A stretch of 64,000 nt of DNA from Dyadobacter sp. (GTDB lineage: Bacteria; Bacteroidota; Bacteroidia; Cytophagales; Spirosomataceae), in contig NZ_JAGIAS010000003.1 of the NCBI RefSeq assembly GCF_017744695.1, positions 372,001 through 436,000 on the forward strand, given 5' to 3'. The notes beneath the pieces were generated by a model. That model was not told the origin of the DNA, made no database searches, and worked only from the letters and a program-made list of their open reading frames with translations. This document shows positions 62,149-64,000 of this stretch, piece by piece. The position numbers and the translations under genes are program-made. Positions within the stretch are counted from its first letter, which is position 1, and every line of letters starts with the position of its first letter.

Positions 62149-64000
62149 TCAGAATAGCACGCCTTCGTCGTCGGACCTTGATGGCGGAATATAAGTATCG
62201 GTACTATCCGTCGCTACGCCTCCGCACTCACGAACGTAATTTTCAGGTTTGGTAAATGGCATTTTGCGGTACTGCACCAGGGTTGGATCAGCGTATACCT
62301 TTTGCATAAACAGCCCCCACGCCGGCATCGCAATACGGCCGCCTTGCCCATAGGCAATGGTGCGGAAGTGGATGCTGCGGTCTTCGCCGCCCACCCAGAT
62401 ACCCGACACCAGATTTTGTGTCATACCCATAAACCAACCATCCGAGTAATTCGAAGTGGTACCCGTTTTGGCTGCGATCTCATTCCCTTCGGTCACGCCG
62501 TACTGACGTAAACGGCCGGCTGTTCCTCCCGGATCTTCCACCGCGCCACGCATCAGGTACAACATATTATAGGCCATATTGGCACTGATTTCCTGGTTCT
62601 GTTTCTGGAAGAATTCCTGCAATACATTCCCGTAACGGTCTTCAATGCGCAGGATTGTCATCGGCTCCGTCCGGTGGCCTCCATTGGCAAATGCGCAATA
62701 GGCACCCACCATTTCATACACCGAAACATCGCTGATACCCAAACAAAGCGATGGCACCTCCTGCAATTTGGAAGTAATACCCAGCTTATGTGCATATTCC
62801 ACAACCGCCTTTGGCCGTACCATTTTCATCAGGTAAGCACTCACGGTATTCACCGATTTACCCAATGCCTGCCGCAACGACAGTGACTGATAGGAATACT
62901 TGTTATTGGAGTTTTTCGGTGACCATCCGCCCGGTACGCCATCGGAGAGCCCGAAGTAAACCGGCTGGTCGGTCACATGATCACAAGGAGTGAGGAAATT
63001 TTTATCCAATGCCGAAACATACACGAACGGCTTGAAAGTAGAGCCCGGTTGCCGGGATCCCTGTTTTACGTGATCGTATTTGAAATATTTGAAATTAATA
63101 CCTCCTACCCACGCCTTCACGTGCCCGTTACGCGGGTCCATGGACATCATACCCGCGCGCAGGAAGCGCTTGTAGTACGCTATGGAATCCAAAGGACTCA
63201 TGGTCACTTCCTTCTCGCCATTCCAGGTAAAAACCTTCATTTTGTAAGGTTTCTTCATGATCTTCCAGGCTTCTTCCTCGCCCAGGTCTCTTTTCAGGGA
63301 AATAAAATGCGGGGAGCGCTTTGCGGCAGTGGTGATGAAACCTGGGATTTCCTTGCCATTGTCGAAAGTCCATGGGTTACGGCCTTTCCAGTGCTCGTCG
63401 AACAGCTTTTGCTGCGCTTTCATATGCTCGGTCAATGCCGCCTCCTGATAGCGCTGCATACGCGAGTCGATGGTCGTATAAATGCGCAAACCGCTTGTAT
63501 ACAGGTCCAGATCGGTATCATTTTCTTCATTGTAGAGTTTCACCCAACTTTTGAGATAACCGCGCATCGACTCGCGGAAATAGGGCGCCAGACCGGTGTT
63601 ATGGCTATCGACCGTAAAATTCAGGCCGAGCGACTTCTCTTTATATTTTTCAAAATCCTCCTCGCGGATGTAATCGTACTTATACATTTGCGCGAGCACT
63701 GTATTCCTCCGGTTCAATGCATTGGTCGGGAAGCGCAGCGGGTTAAACAACGTCGGGTTTTGCAGCATACCCACGAGCAAAGCCGCTTCGGTGACATTCA
63801 GGTCCCAGGGCTCCTTATCGAAATAGGTCTTGGAAGCGACTTTGATACCATAGGTATTATTCCCAAAAGAAACCGTGTTGAGATACATCTGCATGATCTC
63901 CTGCTTGGTATACTTTCTTTCCAATACCACTGCGAGCACCCATTCCTTGGTTTTGGCAATCACAATGCGTACTACCGGAATTTTACCAAGCAGTCCTTCA
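62149..64000 (-). CDS. Penicillin-binding protein 1A-type, class A (5' part beyond the window)
   Basis: 616 residues of a bifunctional peptidoglycan synthase are visible; the frame is open to the window end, so the GTG near 63963 is not the start. The glycosyltransferase end shows KTKEWVLAVVLERKYTKQEI and YLNTVSFGNNTYGI. The transpeptidase has the nucleophile motif STFK (Ser codon at 63040-63042), SVN (GKSVNTVS) and KTG (AAKTGTTSNYSDGWF), so it is catalytically complete. The C-terminal tail is acidic and ends in DDEGVLF. Confidence 0.92.
   Translation of the reverse strand, partial: EGLLGKIPVVRIVIAKTKEWVLAVVLERKYTKQEIMQMYLNTVSFGNNTYGIKVASKTYFDKEPWDLNVTEAALLVGMLQNPTLFNPLRFPTNALNRRNTVLAQMYKYDYIREEDFEKYKEKSLGLNFTVDSHNTGLAPYFRESMRGYLKSWVKLYNEENDTDLDLYTSGLRIYTTIDSRMQRYQEAALTEHMKAQQKLFDEHWKGRNPWTFDNGKEIPGFITTAAKRSPHFISLKRDLGEEEAWKIMKKPYKMKVFTWNGEKEVTMSPLDSIAYYKRFLRAGMMSMDPRNGHVKAWVGGINFKYFKYDHVKQGSRQPGSTFKPFVYVSALDKNFLTPCDHVTDQPVYFGLSDGVPGGWSPKNSNNKYSYQSLSLRQALGKSVNTVSAYLMKMVRPKAVVEYAHKLGITSKLQEVPSLCLGISDVSVYEMVGAYCAFANGGHRTEPMTILRIEDRYGNVLQEFFQKQNQEISANMAYNMLYLMRGAVEDPGGTAGRLRQYGVTEGNEIAAKTGTTSNYSDGWFMGMTQNLVSGIWVGGEDRSIHFRTIAYGQGGRIAMPAWGLFMQKVYADPTLVQYRKMPFTKPENYVRECGGVATDSTDTYIPPSRSDDEGVLF

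Overview
The window looks like chromosome of an aerobic Bacteroidota, most likely Cytophagales (a Dyadobacter-like member of Spirosomaceae). The signs are a DUF5916 outer-membrane protein, an Oar-like TonB receptor, the type IX secretion (T9SS) regulator PorX, C-terminal T9SS sorting domains, TIGR02757 and TMEM220 family proteins, a RlpA/LysM protein, and promoter boxes of the Bacteroidota form TAnnTTTG. The genus is an inference from gene content and protein style; no rRNA is present.

Layout. 1-6163: end of a DUF5916 protein, an LRR protein, a polyprenyl synthase, and a patatin/glycerophosphodiesterase pair. 6339-9698: a TonB-dependent receptor. 10189-17580: housekeeping and small genes (alpha/beta hydrolase, RsmI-like methylase, MBL hydrolase, PssA, FabH, CoA-binding protein, NUMOD4/HNH protein, IscA-like protein). 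17586-20225: a tandem repeat array running up to mutS2. 20296-29179: a sugar locus with an MFS transporter, two Gfo/Idh/MocA oxidoreductases, a TIM-barrel isomerase and a large ThuA/sugar dehydrogenase/PKD/cytochrome c protein. It is interrupted by a four-helix-bundle (IVP) gene lying between inverted octamer repeats.

29257-39470 holds six tandem paralogues on the minus strand. Each has a signal peptide, a beta-roll of N-x-F-x-G repeats, an S74 intramolecular chaperone and a coiled coil; five of the six end in a T9SS sorting domain. Three have a conserved GATTTGT-N7-ACAAATC palindrome in the leader, and one has lost its sorting domain through a visible deletion scar. PorX, a T9SS regulator, lies about 4 kb further on.

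39727-51335 is mostly core functions: TIGR02757, LysM/RlpA, kdsB, porX, ftsE-like, fructose-6-phosphate aldolase, the SRP RNA (ffs), a TPR lipoprotein, birA, rsfS and ftsH. 51440-55160 contains aldose epimerase and, convergent with it, a four-gene operon: a PqqD-like RRE protein, a lasso-type B2 leader peptidase, an HPr-kinase-like kinase and a nucleotidyltransferase. This is a RiPP-style tailoring set with no visible precursor or cyclase. Its first two genes are in one frame, split by a single TAG. 55223-64000 carries a lysine/saccharopine-type pair, an HI0933 flavoprotein, uvrC, glycerate kinase and most of a class A penicillin-binding protein that runs off the end.

The two most unusual parts are the S74 fibre array and the orphan lasso-like operon. 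Several families of intergenic inverted repeats (octamers, TCGGCT-type, a perfect 30-bp hairpin) are scattered between core genes.
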